A DNA stretch of 64,000 bases from an uncultured Clostridia bacterium (GCA_934121885.1 CAKOVH010000001.1:148059-212058), one strand, 5' to 3'; counted from the first letter of the stretch, positions 18,071-27,982 are shown. The notes: a model not told the origin generated them from the sequence alone. Translations and numbers: made by a program.

Positions 18071-18076
18071 TTTACT

Positions 18077-18105
18077 ATTATACCATATTTGCTATTTTTT
18101 GGCAA
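18077..18105 (-). promoter_or_regulatory. Promoter of the OLE-like RNA
   Basis: Minus-strand TTGCCA (18100-18105) and TATAAT (18077-18082) are 17 bp apart, directly after the stop codon of the radical-SAM gene. Predicted transcription start is near 18070. Confidence 0.75.
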
Positions 18106-18109
18106 ATTT

Positions 18110-19387
18110 TTACCTTTCTTCTCCGTCTTTCTCCTTCGCAACTCGTAAAATTTCTTCATAATTATACGGATTCTTTACTAATTGTATTAATTGTTCACTA
18201 GTAACTCCATCAACCCCTGAATTTTTATATGTTTTTCTATTATATTTTTCTAATTCTTGTAATCCAACTTCAGGTGTTATTTTTTGATATGGAGTATATA
18301 TCGTTGGTCTTATGGTTACATTTTTTCCTTTTAAGAATTTTAATGTTTGTACAATGCTTTCCTTTCTCTGATTTGGCATTCCAAGCATTATACATCCTTT
18401 AACTCCAATTCCTGTACTTTGTATTCTATCAATTGCTCCTGATATTTCTTGTATTTCAAATTCCTTTGTATGTATTAATTCTTCATTATTTAAACTTTCT
18501 ATTCCTAATGATATTTGTCTGCAACCAGCTTCATACATTTCTTTAAGCATTTCAATATCCCTTACTAAGTCAATTCTCGTTGCACACTCCCATGTAATAT
18601 CCGGACATTCTTCTCTCAATAATTTGCAAAATTCTTTTACATATTCCTTATCTAATGTAAAATTTGCTGCCCATATTTTTATATGTTTGTATTTCTTTTC
18701 TATTTGTTTTAGCGCTTCTCTTAGATTATCTATGCTTCTTCGTCTTTCTTTTCTACCTTCTGTAAGTTGTATTAAACAATGTGGGCATCCATATGGACAT
18801 CCTCTGCTTATATTCAAAACAAATCTATTTTTTCCTTTTAGTTCATCATACTTATCTACTGGTACAAATTCTTGTTTTGATATTCCCCAACTATTTGGTG
18901 ATATATACTTTCCCTGTTCTGTTTCGATAAACCTTCCATCTCTTATAATATTAGCTCCAAGTAGTGATTTTTGTAGTTCTTGTATATCTTTTTTCTCATC
19001 ATAACTTTGTAAAAATGTTCTAATGCAAACCTCAGGATCACCATTTTTGAATATTACATCAAACTTAGAATTTAAAAACATCTCCGGTAGTCTTATAGGA
19101 ATTGAACCATATCCCATTATAGGTATACTATATTTTTCCTTTATTTTTTCACATAGTAAAAATGCATTTTCAGCATTTTCATAATTAATCTGCATTACAA
19201 CTTTTTGTATGTTATTTGATTTTATTAATTCTAAAGCATCTTCACTTTGAACATCACAATCCAATGCAACTAACTGATTTTGAAAAAAATTATTTAAATA
19301 ATCTACACATTCTCCAAACTGAGTATAGTGATAATTTATATGTACTACATCTTTAGATTTTGGCCATATTACTAAGTATTTTTCCAT
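18110..19387 (-). CDS. B12-binding-like radical SAM protein
   Basis: A 425-residue protein. The N-terminal 150 residues have a cobalamin-binding-like Rossmann pattern (alternating strands such as VVMQINYENAENA and IPIMGYGSIPI), although the His of the DxHxxG motif is not apparent. The radical-SAM core follows with CPYGCPHC near 195-202 (the 4Fe-4S cysteines), then GCRQISLGIES. Such enzymes do radical methylation or rearrangement; the substrate here is unknown. The start overlaps the DUF402 gene stop by one base. The C-terminus lacks a recognisable extra domain. Confidence 0.78.
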   Translation of the reverse strand: MEKYLVIWPKSKDVVHINYHYTQFGECVDYLNNFFQNQLVALDCDVQSEDALELIKSNNIQKVVMQINYENAENAFLLCEKIKEKYSIPIMGYGSIPIRLPEMFLNSKFDVIFKNGDPEVCIRTFLQSYDEKKDIQELQKSLLGANIIRDGRFIETEQGKYISPNSWGISKQEFVPVDKYDELKGKNRFVLNISRGCPYGCPHCLIQLTEGRKERRRSIDNLREALKQIEKKYKHIKIWAANFTLDKEYVKEFCKLLREECPDITWECATRIDLVRDIEMLKEMYEAGCRQISLGIESLNNEELIHTKEFEIQEISGAIDRIQSTGIGVKGCIMLGMPNQRKESIVQTLKFLKGKNVTIRPTIYTPYQKITPEVGLQELEKYNRKTYKNSGVDGVTSEQLIQLVKNPYNYEEILRVAKEKDGEER

Positions 19388-19947
19388 TATTTCTTGCTAT
19401 CTCCTATTTTTTCTAGTAATTTACTAAAGCATCTATTGCATAAGTTTTCTAAATAAGAATAATCTTTTGATATAATCTTCATTATTCTATTTGCCTCACT
19501 ATATGCATTATTATATTGAGCTTTAGTTATAATTTTATTATCTAATGCCTCTTTTAATTCATCTTCATCAAGTAAGAATATTTCTCCACTAGGTAATAAT
19601 ACTATATCTAAAAATATATCACAAAAATACGAATTTTCATAGTCGTTAATCACATTTTTTTCTGTTATGTCAATATAATATTGTACACATTCTCTTTTCT
19701 CATTATACATTGCTGTAATCCAATAGTTTTTATCTTCCATTCCAATTTGTAACCAAAAATAGCCATCATCTACAATTTTTATTTTTTTATTATTATATAT
19801 TTTGAAACTAGGTTCTTTAACTTTTTTTATGCAAATTATGCTTGCTATACCTTTTACCTCTTTATTTTCTATCTTTTCAAATGCATCTATTCTTTCGGTT
19901 ACTCTTTTCCAATTTTTTCTCGAGATATACTTTTTTTCTATTTCCAT
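19387..19947 (-). CDS. DUF402-domain protein
   Basis: A 186-residue protein with a DUF402 core: DDGYFWLQIG, then YYIDITEKN and FCDIFLDIVLLPSGEIFLLDEDEL, with the acidic residues that bind metal in related nucleoside-diphosphate or fluorophosphate hydrolases. A C-terminal tail (NLCNRCFSKLLEKIG) has a CxxC pair. Probably a small phosphohydrolase. It is the middle gene of a three-gene operon (GNAT, DUF402, radical SAM). Confidence 0.72.
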   Translation of the reverse strand: MEIEKKYISRKNWKRVTERIDAFEKIENKEVKGIASIICIKKVKEPSFKIYNNKKIKIVDDGYFWLQIGMEDKNYWITAMYNEKRECVQYYIDITEKNVINDYENSYFCDIFLDIVLLPSGEIFLLDEDELKEALDNKIITKAQYNNAYSEANRIMKIISKDYSYLENLCNRCFSKLLEKIGDSKK

Positions 19948-19968
19948 ACATTTTCCTTTTAATATATT

Positions 19969-20514
19969 TTATTTTTTTATATAATCATCTTTATATGATG
20001 AGTATATAATTTTATCTAATTTTTCTCCTGTTTTTTCATCTATTTTTCTTTCTTTTAATACCGCTTCTTTTTTCATTCCTATATCTTCTAATATTGGTTT
20101 ATTTATTTTATCCATATTTGAATAGTATTCATATGTTACAATATTAAAATCTTTATCAATAATTAGATATTCTATAGCACTTTTCATAGCTTCAATAGAT
20201 ATACCTTGTCCTAACCATTTATACCCAATTCCCCAACTTATTTTACACGTTTTATTTGCTATTGATACTTCATATACTCGTATATATCCAACTAAATCAT
20301 GGGTTTCTTTTAATTCTATAGCCCAAGTTGCAGATTCTTCTCCATCTCCTAGACCAATCTGTATTATTTCTCGTGTTTCATTTACATTGGAATGTACCTT
20401 AAAATCCGACATATCTGCAATTTTTTCAATACCTGCCCAATTATTATATGCTTGCTGTGCATCCTCTACTTCGAATTTTCTTAGTATTAACCTTTCTGTT
20501 TCTAATTTTTTCAT
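19969..20514 (-). CDS. GNAT-family N-acetyltransferase (RimJ/RimL type)
   Basis: A 181-residue acetyltransferase beginning METERLILRKF-like (MKKLETERLILRKFEVEDA), with the acetyl-CoA region GIGYKWLGQGISIEAMKSA near 95-115. Members acetylate ribosomal protein N-termini, amino acids or antibiotics; substrate unknown. The start at 20514 is fixed by GGAGG eight bases upstream. A promoter lies 26-54 bp upstream; it leads the three-gene operon. Confidence 0.85.
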   Translation of the reverse strand: MKKLETERLILRKFEVEDAQQAYNNWAGIEKIADMSDFKVHSNVNETREIIQIGLGDGEESATWAIELKETHDLVGYIRVYEVSIANKTCKISWGIGYKWLGQGISIEAMKSAIEYLIIDKDFNIVTYEYYSNMDKINKPILEDIGMKKEAVLKERKIDEKTGEKLDKIIYSSYKDDYIKK

Positions 20515-20539
20515 ATATATACCTCCAATTATTTTTATC

Positions 20540-20568
20540 AATATATCACATATATTTTATATCTTCAA
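20540..20568 (-). promoter_or_regulatory. Promoter of the GNAT / DUF402 / radical SAM operon
   Basis: Minus-strand TTGAAG (20563-20568) and TATATT (20540-20545) with a 17 bp spacer. Confidence 0.6.
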
Positions 20569-20617
20569 TTCTTTTTACTAATTTTGGTAAAAATAATTAC
20601 ATTTTTTTACATACAAA

Positions 20618-20645
20618 TAAAGCGAAATATTTCTATTCCGCTTCT
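20618..20645 (-). terminator. Terminator of the Cys/Gly-rich small gene
   Basis: Stem AAGCGGAATA / TATTTCGCTT on the minus strand (about 20620-20643) with one bulge pair, followed by T-rich sequence. Confidence 0.55.
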
Positions 20646-20661
20646 ATACATAAGTATATAT

Positions 20662-20838
20662 CTATCTATTGCAACATCCACAGTTATTGAAAAGTAATAA
20701 GAATATTAAAATGAAGAATAATAAACTATTATCTCCACAGCCACATCCGTTACCTCCAAATAAATTGCCTAAGAATCCTCCACCACAGCAATTGTTGTTA
20801 TTACCATCACAGCCACATGCTCTAACTTCTTCTTGCAT
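20662..20838 (-). CDS. Small Cys/Gly/Asn-rich protein with C-terminal hydrophobic segment (YjcZ-like)
   Basis: A 58-residue protein: an N-terminal half rich in Gly, Asn and Cys (ACGCDGNNNNCCGGG), then LLFFILIFLLLF, then NNCGCCNR. The start at 20838 has AAGGAG upstream. Similar tiny proteins in Bacillus and Clostridia (YjcZ and relatives) are linked to spores or the cell envelope, but the Cys-rich ends are distinctive and could bind metal or cross-link. Single-gene unit. Function unknown. Confidence 0.7.
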   Translation of the reverse strand: MQEEVRACGCDGNNNNCCGGGFLGNLFGGNGCGCGDNSLLFFILIFLLLFNNCGCCNR

Positions 20839-20936
20839 ATATTTCAACTCCTTTCATAAATTCCTATACCATATTAGTATGCAAATCTTCTAATTTGTGT
20901 TACAATTAATGTAGTTGTTTAAAAGGATTAAGCAAT

Positions 20937-23411
20937 ATGTATGAAAGGAATGAATTAATAAATATGGCAAAAAATATAGAATTATTATCTCCAGTAGGTG
21001 ATTTTGAGTGTTTAAAGGCAGCTGTACAAAATGGTGCAAACAGCGTATATTTTGGTGCAGAACTATTTAATGCTAGAGCATCTGCTAAAAACTTTAGTTT
21101 AGATGATTTAAAAAAAGTAATTGAATATTGTACTATTAGAAATGTAAAAACACATTTAACATTAAATATACTTATTAAAGATGATGAATTTGAAGATGCT
21201 GTAAATCTTGCAATTAAAGCATATAATCTTGGTGTTGATGCTCTTATTGTTCAAGATTTAGGACTTGCAACATATCTACTTAAAAATTACCCAGAAATTC
21301 CTATTCATGCAAGTACTCAGATGACTTTGCACAATTTAGAGGGCGTTAAACAAGTAGAAGCTTTAGGTTATAAAAGAGCTGTTCTTGCCAGAGAATTATC
21401 TCTTGATGAAATACGATATATATGTTCTAATTCCAATATTGAAATAGAAACATTTATACATGGAGCTTTATGTATTTGCTATTCAGGTCAATGCTTATTT
21501 TCTAGTATAGTAGGTGGTAGATCTGGAAATCGTGGAAAATGTGCTCAGCCATGTCGTCTTCCATATACTCTTGTTCAAAAATCAAATAATTTAGATGAAA
21601 CACATTCTATTGAAAAAGGTCATTTATTAAGCACTAGGGATTTATGTGGATTAGAATTTTTACCAGATTTAATTGATGCAGGTGTTTGTTGTTTTAAAAT
21701 CGAAGGTCGACTTAAAAGTCCAGAATATGTAGCTACAGTTACTCGTATATATCGTAAATATATCGATATGGTACTTAATGAAGAAGAATACATAATAGAC
21801 CCAAATGATAAAAAGGATTTACTTCAAGTTTTCAATCGTGGTGAATTTTCATCTGGTCATTTAGCATCTGAGCCAAACAAAAAACTTATATATAAAGAAA
21901 CTCCTACAAATCAAGGTATATATTTAGGAACAGTTTCAAATTACAATAAAACTAAAGGTCATATTAATTTAATTTTAAATGATAATTTATCAATTGGAGA
22001 TACCATCCGTTTTGAAAAAGAGGATTCTAGATATACTGTTTCTGAACTTATGCAAGGAAATACAAATTACCAAAATTTAAATACCGGTAAAAAGGTTACA
22101 ATTGGTAGAATGAAAGGCAACATTTCTGTTGGAGATAAAATTTTTAAATTAAGTAGTAAAGATTTATCAGCCCTTACTAAAAAAAGCTATGAAAACTGTG
22201 AAAATATAAAAACTGCACTTGATTGTTTTGTTACTATAAAAAAAGACATACCTATTAGTATGAAGATTGTACCACATAATTGTTCTTTGGTCTCAAACTA
22301 CAATGGTATATCTGTAAATGTAACATCTGATACTATACCTGTTGCAGCTTTAAAAACTCCAATAAATGTTGAGCGTGTTATTAATCAAATATCAAAAACA
22401 AATAATACTCCATATTATTTTGAAAATATAACTGTTTACCTAGATGATGGTTTATATATTCCTAGCATAAGCAGTTTAAATGAACTAAGACGATCTGCAC
22501 TAGAAAAATTAGAACACGCTGTAATAGATAAAAAGTCTAAAAATATAGTATTAAAGCATCCTAATTTAATTAAAAATATATCTGTAGATAAAAAAAGGAA
22601 TCCTAATATTTCACTTTTCTTAAGATTTTTAGATATGAATATGGATTATAGTGCTTTAAATTTTGAGAAGATAAATAGAATATATCTTCCTTTAAAAGTA
22701 TTTGCAAAAAAAGACTTTAGAAATGTTATAACTACTCTTTCAAAAAATACCAATATATACATATATATGCCAACAATTATAAAATCTAATTATAGAAACT
22801 TAATACTAAACGCTTTAGAAAATATATTATATAATTTTGATATAAAAGGGTTTGTTGTTTCTAATATTGCAGATTTTGAATTACTAAAAAAATATAAGGG
22901 AGATTACGATTTTATAGGTAACTATTCTCTTAATGTATTTAATCATTATACAATAGATAGCTATAAAAAACTTGGTATTTCTACTTACACTATTTCTCGT
23001 GAACTTAATAAAGAAAATATACAAAATTTAAGTAATAATTCCTCTATTACACCTGAGCTTATTGTTTACGGGAACCTTCCTCTTATGGCTATAAATTATT
23101 GTTTACTTGGAAAAGCAAATAAATGCTATCCATCTTGTAAAACAAATTGTATGAAGGATAATTCTTATTATTTAAAAGATAGATTAGGTTTTGAGTTTAG
23201 AATTATCCCAGATGAAGTTCAAACTGTTAGCTTAATATGTAATAGTAAAACATTATCTATTTCTACAAAAGATTTAAATATTAATAATGCTCGTATTGAT
23301 ATAATGAATGAAAATATAGATGAAATAAATAAAATAATAGATACAACCTATAATCGTGAAAGATTAGAAGGAAATAACTTTACAAATGGAAATTTTAATA
23401 AAGAGGTATAA
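20937..23411 (+). CDS. Peptidase U32 family protein (RlhA/YdcP-like, long form)
   Basis: An 824-residue protein. The N-terminal U32 domain starts MAKNIELLSPVGDFECLKAAVQNGA and contains STQMTLHNLEG, FIHGALCICYSGQC and RGKCAQPCR, the conserved Cys-rich block that coordinates an Fe-S cluster in related RNA hydroxylases. A DUF3656-type central region and a C-terminal NKCYPSCKTNC block follow, as in full-length Clostridia proteins. E. coli RlhA hydroxylates 23S rRNA C2501; that role is likely here but not certain. Start could be 20937 or the in-frame ATG at 20964, which aligns better with the family. It is the longest plus-strand gene in this half. Confidence 0.85.
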   Translation: MYERNELINMAKNIELLSPVGDFECLKAAVQNGANSVYFGAELFNARASAKNFSLDDLKKVIEYCTIRNVKTHLTLNILIKDDEFEDAVNLAIKAYNLGVDALIVQDLGLATYLLKNYPEIPIHASTQMTLHNLEGVKQVEALGYKRAVLARELSLDEIRYICSNSNIEIETFIHGALCICYSGQCLFSSIVGGRSGNRGKCAQPCRLPYTLVQKSNNLDETHSIEKGHLLSTRDLCGLEFLPDLIDAGVCCFKIEGRLKSPEYVATVTRIYRKYIDMVLNEEEYIIDPNDKKDLLQVFNRGEFSSGHLASEPNKKLIYKETPTNQGIYLGTVSNYNKTKGHINLILNDNLSIGDTIRFEKEDSRYTVSELMQGNTNYQNLNTGKKVTIGRMKGNISVGDKIFKLSSKDLSALTKKSYENCENIKTALDCFVTIKKDIPISMKIVPHNCSLVSNYNGISVNVTSDTIPVAALKTPINVERVINQISKTNNTPYYFENITVYLDDGLYIPSISSLNELRRSALEKLEHAVIDKKSKNIVLKHPNLIKNISVDKKRNPNISLFLRFLDMNMDYSALNFEKINRIYLPLKVFAKKDFRNVITTLSKNTNIYIYMPTIIKSNYRNLILNALENILYNFDIKGFVVSNIADFELLKKYKGDYDFIGNYSLNVFNHYTIDSYKKLGISTYTISRELNKENIQNLSNNSSITPELIVYGNLPLMAINYCLLGKANKCYPSCKTNCMKDNSYYLKDRLGFEFRIIPDEVQTVSLICNSKTLSISTKDLNINNARIDIMNENIDEINKIIDTTYNRERLEGNNFTNGNFNKEV

Positions 23412-23416
23412 AAAAA

Positions 23417-23450
23417 TTAGCAGCAAGCCATTAGTGGTTTGCTGTTAATT
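23417..23450. terminator. Bidirectional terminator between U32 and RNHCP genes
   Basis: TTAGCAGCAAGCC (23417-23429) pairs with GGTTTGCTGTTAA (23436-23448). T-rich sequence follows on both strands; the stem overlaps the end of the RNHCP gene. Confidence 0.75.
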
Positions 23451-23739
23451 TTATAATTAAATCCATATTATCATCTTTTGCTGCTTTATTTCTTCTTATT
23501 GCTCCACACTTTTTACATTTAAAAATAATAATATATCCTTTTTTATTATCTATTTCTATTCCAATTGGCTCTAGCAATCCATGGCAGGTTTCTTCTCTAT
23601 CGCCAGGATTTATATCTACATGTTTTGAAGTTAAGCAATGTGGACAATGGTTTCTACAAGAATAGCCCAGTTTTTCTACCTTTTTTCCACAATTCTCGCA
23701 TATAAATTCTTCATCTATTTCGGTAAATTTTCTTCCCAT
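23431..23739 (-). CDS. RNHCP-domain protein
   Basis: A 102-residue zinc-ribbon-type protein with CENCGKK, then the name-giving YSCRNHCPHCLTSKH, and a final FKCKKCGAIRRNK. Three CxxC pairs suggest one or two bound zinc ions. Function is not established; an RNA- or DNA-binding role is plausible. Last gene of the miaB-mutS-kinase unit, 11 bp after the nucleoside kinase. Confidence 0.85.
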   Translation of the reverse strand: MGRKFTEIDEEFICENCGKKVEKLGYSCRNHCPHCLTSKHVDINPGDREETCHGLLEPIGIEIDNKKGYIIIFKCKKCGAIRRNKAAKDDNMDLIIKLTANH

Positions 23740-23750
23740 TTTTACTCCTT

Positions 23751-25337
23751 TTATACTTCAAAAATACTTCCACCAATAAATTCTCTTAGTAGTGAATTTT
23801 TAGGAACATATTCATCACTAATATCTTCAAAATACTTTAGAAATTCGCATAAACTTTTTGCTTCTGCATATTCTGGCATTTTATTATCAATTGCTTTAAA
23901 TAATGGCATTGCATATTTTTTTAGTACACATATTTCATATATTAATGATGTATTAAACATGCTATCTGCTTGCTCTTGGTAAGGAAATATATTATTCTCC
24001 TCTCCTCTATTAACAGATGCCCATGTTTGCAAAGTATGAATTGCCTCATATCCTCTGAAATTATAGTCTCTAACTGTTCTTCTTATTAATCTTGTATCTG
24101 TTGTTGATATTCTGTTGTAATTATCAATATTTAACACTGTTAAAGCACTAATATATATTTTATACTTTTGTTCCTTTGGAATAGATGCTGTAAGTGCATC
24201 ATTTAAACAATGTATACCTTCTATAACAAGTACTTCACCTTCGTTAAGTCTCATCTTTTCTCCATTATAGTTTTTATGACCTGTTTTAAAATCAAATGTT
24301 GGAACATCTATTTCTTCTCCATTTAATAATTTAGTTAAATGATCATTAAATAGTTTTAAGTCTATCGCATTTATGTGTTCAAAATCATATTTACCATCTT
24401 CATCTCTTGGAGTTTCTTCTCTTTCAACGAAGTAGTTATCTACTGAAATAGTAACTGGTTTTATTCCATTTAGTTGTAGCTGAATTCCAAGCCTTTTTGC
24501 AAAAGTTGTTTTTCCTGATGATGATGGTCCTGCAATTAATACCATTTTTATTCCTTTTCTTTTTACTATTTCATCTGCTATATCAGATATTTTCTTTTCA
24601 TGTAACGCTTCTGCAAGAAGTATTATTTCTTTTTCTTTGCCTTCTCTTATCTTTTTATTTAACTTATATACTGTATCAATATTTAAAATTCCATAAATAT
24701 CATTATAGTCTTTCAAAGCTTGTAATAATTTTTTTGTTTCTTTATATTCTTCTACTTCTTCTGGATTTTGCTTTCCAGGATATCTTACTAAAAATCCATC
24801 ATAATATTTCATAATGTCAAAATTTTTAACATAACCTGTACTAATTGGCATTACACCGTAAAAGTAGTTGTAATAGTCCTCACAAAAGTATAGTGAAACC
24901 TCGTCTTTATATTGATTGTCAAGTTGTAAAATTCCTCTTAAAGTTTTTTCTTTATCATAAAATTTTTCCGCTTCATCTCTTGACATTTCTACTTTTCTTA
25001 TCTCTAAATCTTTATCAATAATTTCTTGCATTCTTTTCTTTACATTTTGTATCATTTCATCAGTTACTTTGCAATTATCTATTGTACAGTATATAGAATT
25101 TTGTAGCTGAAATTCAACTTTAATTATTAAATCTGGATAAAGTTCATAAAAGGCTTTTGTCATTACAAATAATATTCCTCTTTGATATACTCTTCTTCCA
25201 TCTTTAACAGTTATATCCATTGGTTCAACAGTGTCTTCTTCTGCCACCTCAAAGTTTAATGATTTTACCTCATTATGCCATCTGCATGCAAGAGCTTTTC
25301 TTTTATCTTCCTCTTTTAGTTTATCAATTGCTCTCAT
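23751..25337 (-). CDS. Nucleoside (uridine-type) kinase with N-terminal TGS-like region
   Basis: A 528-residue protein. The N-terminal half resembles the TGS/SAD region of threonyl-tRNA synthetase-like proteins; the C-terminal half is a uridine-kinase fold with Walker A GPSSSGKTTFAKRL near 265, DNYFVERE, and VIEGIHCLND. This two-part architecture is common in Firmicutes and is thought to phosphorylate nucleosides in salvage. Start fixed by GGAGGAAA. It follows mutS by 27 bp. Confidence 0.85.
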   Translation of the reverse strand: MRAIDKLKEEDKRKALACRWHNEVKSLNFEVAEEDTVEPMDITVKDGRRVYQRGILFVMTKAFYELYPDLIIKVEFQLQNSIYCTIDNCKVTDEMIQNVKKRMQEIIDKDLEIRKVEMSRDEAEKFYDKEKTLRGILQLDNQYKDEVSLYFCEDYYNYFYGVMPISTGYVKNFDIMKYYDGFLVRYPGKQNPEEVEEYKETKKLLQALKDYNDIYGILNIDTVYKLNKKIREGKEKEIILLAEALHEKKISDIADEIVKRKGIKMVLIAGPSSSGKTTFAKRLGIQLQLNGIKPVTISVDNYFVEREETPRDEDGKYDFEHINAIDLKLFNDHLTKLLNGEEIDVPTFDFKTGHKNYNGEKMRLNEGEVLVIEGIHCLNDALTASIPKEQKYKIYISALTVLNIDNYNRISTTDTRLIRRTVRDYNFRGYEAIHTLQTWASVNRGEENNIFPYQEQADSMFNTSLIYEICVLKKYAMPLFKAIDNKMPEYAEAKSLCEFLKYFEDISDEYVPKNSLLREFIGGSIFEV

Positions 25338-25364
25338 TCATTTCCTCCTTTTGTTTATTTAGAT

Positions 25365-27977
25365 TTAACTCATTTTTTCTTTTATTTTTACAATTTCATT
25401 TAAAGCCTGAATTGGTGTTAATTCATCAATATTTATTTTGTCTATTTCATGTGCAATTTCTGCAAGTTTATAGTTATATAAATCAAGTTGTCCTGAGGCT
25501 ACTTGCTTATTTTCCTTTTCTTGCACTTTTTCTCCAAGTACACTTTTTCTTTCTAATGAACGTAATATTTCATTTGCCCTTTTAGTAACAACTTGTGGTA
25601 CACCTGCAAGCTTTGCAACATGCACACCATAACTTTCATCTGTACCACCTGGTACAATTTTTCTTAAGAAAATAACATCTTCACCTTTTTCTTTAACTGC
25701 AATAGAATAATTCTTTACTCCTTCTAGTTTTTCTTCTAGTTTTGTAAGTTCATGATAGTGTGTTGCAAATAAAGTTTTAGCTCCACATTTTTCGCTATCC
25801 GATATATATTCTGCAACTGCCCATGCAATTGATAATCCATCATATGTCGATGTTCCTCTTCCTATTTCGTCTAATATTACTAAACTATTACTTGTTGCTT
25901 CTTTTAAAATTGTTGCAACTTCCATCATCTCGACCATAAATGTACTTTGTCCCATACTTAAATCGTCTGATGCACCAACTCTTGTAAATATTTTATCTAC
26001 AACACCAATTTTTGCATATGATGCTGGTACAAAACATCCACATTGTGCCATTAAAGTAATTAATGCAACTTGTCTCATATATGTTGATTTACCAGCCATA
26101 TTTGGTCCTGTAATTATAGATAATCTATTATCTTTTTTATCTAAATATGTATCATTTTGAACAAAACTTCCACTTGGCAAAATCTTTTCGATTACTGGAT
26201 GTCTTCCATCTTTTATATCAATAATACCTTCATTATCGATAATTGGTTTTACATAGTTTTGTTCATCTGCAACTGTTGCAAATGAGCATAAAACATCTAA
26301 GCTAGATACTATACTTGCAGATTTTTGTACTCTTAATATTTGTTTTTCAATTTGTTCACGCACTTGTACAAAAGCATTGTATTCTAAGTTTACAACCTTT
26401 TCTTCTGCACCTAAAATTTGATTTTCTAAGTTTTTTAGTTCTTCAGTTATGTATCTTTCGCCAGTTGTTAAAGTCTGTTTTCTAATATATCTATCTGGAA
26501 CCATATTTATGTTTGATTTTGTAACTTCTATATAGTATCCAAATACTTTATTAAATCCAACTTTTAAACCTTTTATTCCTGTTGCTTCTCTTTCCCTTGT
26601 TTCAAGTTCTATTAGCCAGTTTTTTCCTTGTGTTGTAGCCGTTTTTAGTTTATCAATTTCTTCATCAAACCCAAGTTTAATTAGTCCACCTTCTTTTACG
26701 CTAATTGGTGGTTCATCAACTATGGTTTTTTCTATCAATTCATATACATCATCTAAGGTATCTAATGATTCATATAAATCAACTAACATTTTAGATTTTG
26801 TTCTTGACAGTATTTTCTTTATTTCTGGTAGTTGTTTTACAGAATTTTTAAGAGATATTAATTCTCTTGCATTTACACTTCCATATGATATTTTTCCAGC
26901 TAATCTTTCTATATCATATACACCTTTTAGTAAATCTATGATATCACCTTTTAATATTAAATCATTTTTTAATTCTTCTACTGCATCTAATCTACTATTA
27001 ATTTGCTTGCTATCTATTAAAGGATCACTTAACCATCTTCTAAGTAGTCTTCCTCCCATTGCTGTTGATGTTTTATCAAGTACCCAAAGTAGAGTTCCTT
27101 TTTTACTTTTATCTCTTAGCTTTTCTGTTATCTCTAAATTTCTTCTAGCATTTATATCTAAAGACATATATTTTGTAGTAGAATATATTTTCAAAGTATT
27201 AATGTGATCTAAGTTATTTTTTTGTGTATCAAGTAGGTATTTTATAAGTCCACTTGTAGATGCAACGCAAAGTCCTTTATCCTTTATAGTTTCCACAAAT
27301 TCTCCATTATCATCTTGCAAATGGTATCTTTCGTCAATTACTTTATAATCACCTAAAAACTCACTTTCTTCAAGTTTTGTTACATATATTTCAAATCTTT
27401 CTCTTATTCTATCTATTTCTTCTGTGCATTCTGCCATCATAGGATTAACAATAATCTCTGCTGGAGAATATCTTGATATTTCATCTAGTAACATTGCAAA
27501 ATTATTGTGGTCTTTTATTTGTGTTGTTCTAAAATCTCCTGTAGAAATATCGCATACAGTTACTCCATAAAAAATTCCACTTTTATATATACTCATAATG
27601 TAATTATTTTTCTTTTCTTCAAGAAGATTTGATTCCATTACTGTTCCTGGTGTTACAACTCTTATAACATCTCTTTTAACAATTCCTTTTGCAAGTTTTG
27701 GATCCTCTAGTTGTTCACAAATTGCAACTTTGTATCCTTTTGAAATTAATTTTGAAATATAATTTTCTGCTGCATGATATGGAATACCACACATTGGAGC
27801 TCTTTCTTCTTGTCCACAATCTTTTCCTGTAAGTGTAAGTTCAAGTTCTCTTGATGTTGTTATTGCATCATCAAAGAACATTTCATAAAAATCTCCTAAA
27901 CGATAAAATAAAATGCAATCTTTATATTGACTTTTTGTTGCTAAATAGTGTTGCATCATTGGTGAAAACTCTGCCAT
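25365..27977 (-). CDS. mutS: DNA mismatch repair ATPase MutS
   Basis: An 870-residue MutS with the mismatch-binding N-terminus (GDFYEMFFDDA, the F-x-E motif that contacts the mismatch), connector and lever domains, and the ATPase domain: GPNMAGKSTYMRQ near 612, DDLSMGQSTFMVEM, and ILDEIGRGTSTYDG. Full family length, so intact. mutL is not seen next to it in the window; the gene instead follows an HTH-type protein. Confidence 0.96.
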   Translation of the reverse strand: MAEFSPMMQHYLATKSQYKDCILFYRLGDFYEMFFDDAITTSRELELTLTGKDCGQEERAPMCGIPYHAAENYISKLISKGYKVAICEQLEDPKLAKGIVKRDVIRVVTPGTVMESNLLEEKKNNYIMSIYKSGIFYGVTVCDISTGDFRTTQIKDHNNFAMLLDEISRYSPAEIIVNPMMAECTEEIDRIRERFEIYVTKLEESEFLGDYKVIDERYHLQDDNGEFVETIKDKGLCVASTSGLIKYLLDTQKNNLDHINTLKIYSTTKYMSLDINARRNLEITEKLRDKSKKGTLLWVLDKTSTAMGGRLLRRWLSDPLIDSKQINSRLDAVEELKNDLILKGDIIDLLKGVYDIERLAGKISYGSVNARELISLKNSVKQLPEIKKILSRTKSKMLVDLYESLDTLDDVYELIEKTIVDEPPISVKEGGLIKLGFDEEIDKLKTATTQGKNWLIELETREREATGIKGLKVGFNKVFGYYIEVTKSNINMVPDRYIRKQTLTTGERYITEELKNLENQILGAEEKVVNLEYNAFVQVREQIEKQILRVQKSASIVSSLDVLCSFATVADEQNYVKPIIDNEGIIDIKDGRHPVIEKILPSGSFVQNDTYLDKKDNRLSIITGPNMAGKSTYMRQVALITLMAQCGCFVPASYAKIGVVDKIFTRVGASDDLSMGQSTFMVEMMEVATILKEATSNSLVILDEIGRGTSTYDGLSIAWAVAEYISDSEKCGAKTLFATHYHELTKLEEKLEGVKNYSIAVKEKGEDVIFLRKIVPGGTDESYGVHVAKLAGVPQVVTKRANEILRSLERKSVLGEKVQEKENKQVASGQLDLYNYKLAEIAHEIDKINIDELTPIQALNEIVKIKEKMS

Positions 27978-27982
27978 ATTTT

